Shown: piece by piece, positions 34,543 through 36,534 of the stretch | How positions within the stretch are numbered: the stretch's first letter is position 1 | How the letters are laid out: each line of letters opens with the position of its first letter | Origin: a bacterium | GTDB taxonomy: Bacteria > SZUA-182 > DTGQ01 | Assembly (NCBI GenBank): GCA_023512255.1 | Contig: JAILZY010000029.1 | Span: 1 to 36,534, forward strand | DNA length: 36,534 bases | Direction of reading: 5' to 3' | Translations under genes and position numbers: made by a program | The notes under the pieces: model-generated | The model's database searches: none | What the model was told of the DNA's origin: nothing | Seen by the model: the letters and a program-made list of their open reading frames with translations, nothing else

Positions 34543-35826
34543 TTAGAACTTTATAGTCATCTCAACCCGACCCCAGACTGCATTATCAGTAGAGACCTTA
34601 GTAGGATTAGTGTCGACATAGTAATTACCAGATTGGAAATACTGGACCAGCGCATGGCCAGAAACCGATGGGGTAAATTTATAAGCAACCTGCGCCTGGG
34701 GACATCGACCACGAACCTTGCTGGCACCACTCGGCGCTTCATTAGCCGCTAGATAGAGATAACCCAAGCTGGCTGTCATATTGGGGAAGGGATTGGTTTT
34801 GAGATCAACCTCATAAATCAGATGATTGGTCCAGGTTCCATCGTCTTTGTCAAGTTTAGTGAGGTTAGCCAACAGATCGCCATACCCGTACTTGGGGAAT
34901 TCGCTGTAGAACCCATCCCAAGCCTCGTTTTTATCCTTGGTATCAGAATCATCCCCAGAGGTGTAATATGCACCCAACTTGATGCTGGGCTTGGTAGTAA
35001 CCTCCGGCATAGCATAAGTCAAGGTAGCCAGGCCGCCGATGGCATCACGGTCTAGGTCTTTCCCTCTCTTGTCGTATGTTCCAAACTCCTTGGCTACTTC
35101 GGCGGCATAGGTAAGGTTTTCGATCAGCTTACCGCTTGCCCGAACACCAACAGCAGTAGTACTGTTCTTGAGAGATGGATCTCTTTGCTCCCGCTGGAGG
35201 CCATAGAGATCTAAGGTATGATCCGCCAAGCTCTTATTGGTGATATACAGGCCATATACATCCTCATCATCAATGAGGTCATATTTTTTCTCATCTGGTT
35301 TGGCCGTGAATAAATCAACAGTGTTCGGACCAAAAACGCCGGATAGCTTGATGGCATCAAAATAAATGGTCCGGGAACCATCAGCAGGCGTTCCCTCAAA
35401 CACCAGGAACCCTTCTCCATAGGTCAGATCCTGGCGGCCGATCTTGAGGTTCAACGGAGTTCCCAGGAAATCCTTGGCTTCAAGATAGGCATTGTCTATC
35501 ATTAAATGGTTAGTCCACTCCGCTTTAGCTGAGCTGTCGTTATAAGTAGTATCCGGACGACCCCAGCGAGGTTCGGTGGCCAGACGGACGTAGCCGCTAT
35601 AGCCTTCCTCGACCTCTCCCTTAATCCAAAGGCGGATTCGGTGACGATAAAATTGCTCATTATCATATGATTTGCTGTTCAAATCAGCATTATTTTTTGT
35701 AACCTGCCCCCTAATCCGCATATCTCCACCAACAGAGACCTTGTTTACTGCCTCTTCGGCTCTGCATAAACCTACCAAACCAATTATCAGGATAATGCTT
35801 AAAAATCCAGACAGTAGTTTTTTCAT
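34543..35826 (-). CDS. Outer-membrane porin, alginate-export-like beta barrel
   Basis: A 427-residue outer-membrane protein. A signal peptide (about 1-23, LVGLCRAEE) is followed by alternating amphipathic strands and a C-terminal strand ending in phenylalanine (VEMTIKF). RHRIRLWIKGEVEEGYSGYVRLATEPRWG, shown here by its core RIRLWIKGEVEEGYSGYV, and LNLKIGRQDLTYGEGFLVFEG (core KIGRQDLTYGEGF) resemble the alginate export (AlgE, PF13372) porin family. Related proteins are common in Desulfobacterota, where the substrate is usually unknown; alginate need not be the cargo. AAGGGGAAAGGA precedes the ATG. It ends in a strong hairpin and appears monocistronic. It might be the outer-membrane route for substrates of the liv importer, which is only a neighbourhood inference. 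Confidence 0.8.
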   Translation of the reverse strand: MKKLLSGFLSIILIIGLVGLCRAEEAVNKVSVGGDMRIRGQVTKNNADLNSKSYDNEQFYRHRIRLWIKGEVEEGYSGYVRLATEPRWGRPDTTYNDSSAKAEWTNHLMIDNAYLEAKDFLGTPLNLKIGRQDLTYGEGFLVFEGTPADGSRTIYFDAIKLSGVFGPNTVDLFTAKPDEKKYDLIDDEDVYGLYITNKSLADHTLDLYGLQREQRDPSLKNSTTAVGVRASGKLIENLTYAAEVAKEFGTYDKRGKDLDRDAIGGLATLTYAMPEVTTKPSIKLGAYYTSGDDSDTKDKNEAWDGFYSEFPKYGYGDLLANLTKLDKDDGTWTNHLIYEVDLKTNPFPNMTASLGYLYLAANEAPSGASKVRGRCPQAQVAYKFTPSVSGHALVQYFQSGNYYVDTNPTKVSTDNAVWGRVEMTIKF

Positions 35827-36534
35827 TCCTTTCCCCTTATAACCTCAAAATATAATTAAGTGATCACTATCAGATTGAATTTATCAAACCCAAAAATAAT
35901 TGATTCTCTTCTATCACCCCCTTCGGTTGCCGAATTTACCTTAAGAATTAAAGTAGTTTGCCCATCCTCCATCGTTAATTTTTGGTACTCTTATCTTGAG
36001 CTCAGAAAATCATAAATAAAAGACCACTCTATTTCATATAGAGTTAGACCCTGAGCAAAAGACATGGAGGATATAAAATAATATGACTGTGCCTATCCCG
36101 GAAAACTGATAGGCTGAAAGCACATTCTCATCCTGCCTTCCCTCAATTAGCGAAGCGATGGCAGAATAAAGCCTACCTCCCATAAGGGTTTTTAACTTTC
36201 TCTGAATAGACGATCAATAGATTCTGGTGATAAGCAAAATGTATAGTTTATATTATGAAAGCCTATACTTTAATTGAAGCGAATGCATTGGAAAGCTGAT
36301 AATTACTCTTCTCTAGCCTAATAATTTAGGCTCTCTTTCTTATTAATAAGTTGAAATAATTGAACTCTTTTCCATAAAATCGGTATTGCATTAAAATCAG
36401 ATCAATCATTTTCCACATTAAATATATTCGAGAGTTAGGTATATGTCAATATAAAAAATACAGATGTTCCCCATGTTGAAAAAATAATGTTGAAAATATA
36501 AAGGGGAGGAGAGAAAATAAAGAGAGAAGAAAGT
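35827..36534. other. Gene-free right edge
   Basis: This 708-bp AT-rich region contains no credible gene. The first 200 bp hold the porin leader and presumably its promoter, which I could not assign. Visible stems are ACTCTAT/ATAGAGT (36026-36032, 36038-36044) and GCCTATC/GATAGGC (36091-36097, 36108-36114), followed by CTGCC and GGCAG about 20 bases apart (36143-36174). No known riboswitch consensus was matched. Confidence 0.5.
36460..36477 (-). repeat. Right-edge copy of the terminal 18-bp repeat
   Basis: ACAGATGTTCCCCATGTT is the exact reverse complement of 54-71. In both places, reading in the AACATGGGG direction, a TTGACATA follows 15-22 bases later, so the similarity is slightly wider than the 18-mer. 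This fits two copies of one insertion-sequence end at the two window edges. Confidence 0.6.

Overview
The window reads as chromosomal DNA of a Gram-negative, probably anaerobic bacterium. Outer-membrane biogenesis genes (tamA, tamB), a beta-barrel porin and type IV pilus motors show a diderm envelope. The oxygen-sensitive indolepyruvate:ferredoxin oxidoreductase, two phenylacetate-CoA ligases and a Geobacter-like order of pilB-pilT-pilC-pilS-pilR suggest a Desulfobacterota (Deltaproteobacteria)-type lineage. That placement is inference from gene content; no rRNA or marker gene is present. Both window ends carry an inverted copy of the same 18-bp sequence in AT-rich flanks, so the window may be a whole contig that stops in repeats.

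Layout. (1) 1-1390: a repeat-like left edge, a small secreted protein of unknown function, and an SH3-domain/coiled-coil membrane protein. (2) 1539-8862, minus strand: type IV pilus cluster pilB-pilT-pilC-pilS-pilR; no pilin gene follows pilR. (3) 9260-13741, plus strand: sbcD-sbcC, the palindrome-cleaving nuclease, behind a leader holding two long hairpins. (4) 13802-15142, minus strand: soluble PAS histidine kinase without an adjacent response regulator. (5) 15143-15987: 845 bp of repeats and hairpins with no gene. (6) 15988-22448, plus strand: tamA-tamB, then a DksA/TraR-type zinc-finger protein. (7) 22585-34087, minus strand: a long catabolic cluster read as iorA, iorB, paaK, ACT-domain protein, livK, livH, livM, livG, livF, paaK, followed by a nitroreductase. 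(8) 34543-35826, minus strand: outer-membrane porin, then a 708-bp right edge without a gene.

How the genes work together. The liv genes form a complete branched-chain/aromatic-type amino acid ABC importer. IorAB would convert transaminated aromatic amino acids (2-keto acids) to aryl-acetyl-CoA with reduction of ferredoxin, and the PaaK enzymes interconvert aryl acetates and their CoA esters. The ACT protein is a likely amino-acid-responsive regulator. Overlaps and short gaps support co-transcription from iorB to paaK2; iorA is separated from iorB by a 618-bp repeat-filled gap.

The most unusual content is non-coding: three dispersed small repeat families. E1 is a 115-bp MITE-like element (two inverted copies, one with a perfect 6-bp target duplication). 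E2 is a short element with terminal inverted repeats (three copies). E3 is a conserved block plus long hairpin just upstream of the ribosome-binding sites of sbcD and the nitroreductase. I found no CRISPR array, tRNA, rRNA, phage or complete IS, and no clear-cut new defence or biosynthetic system.
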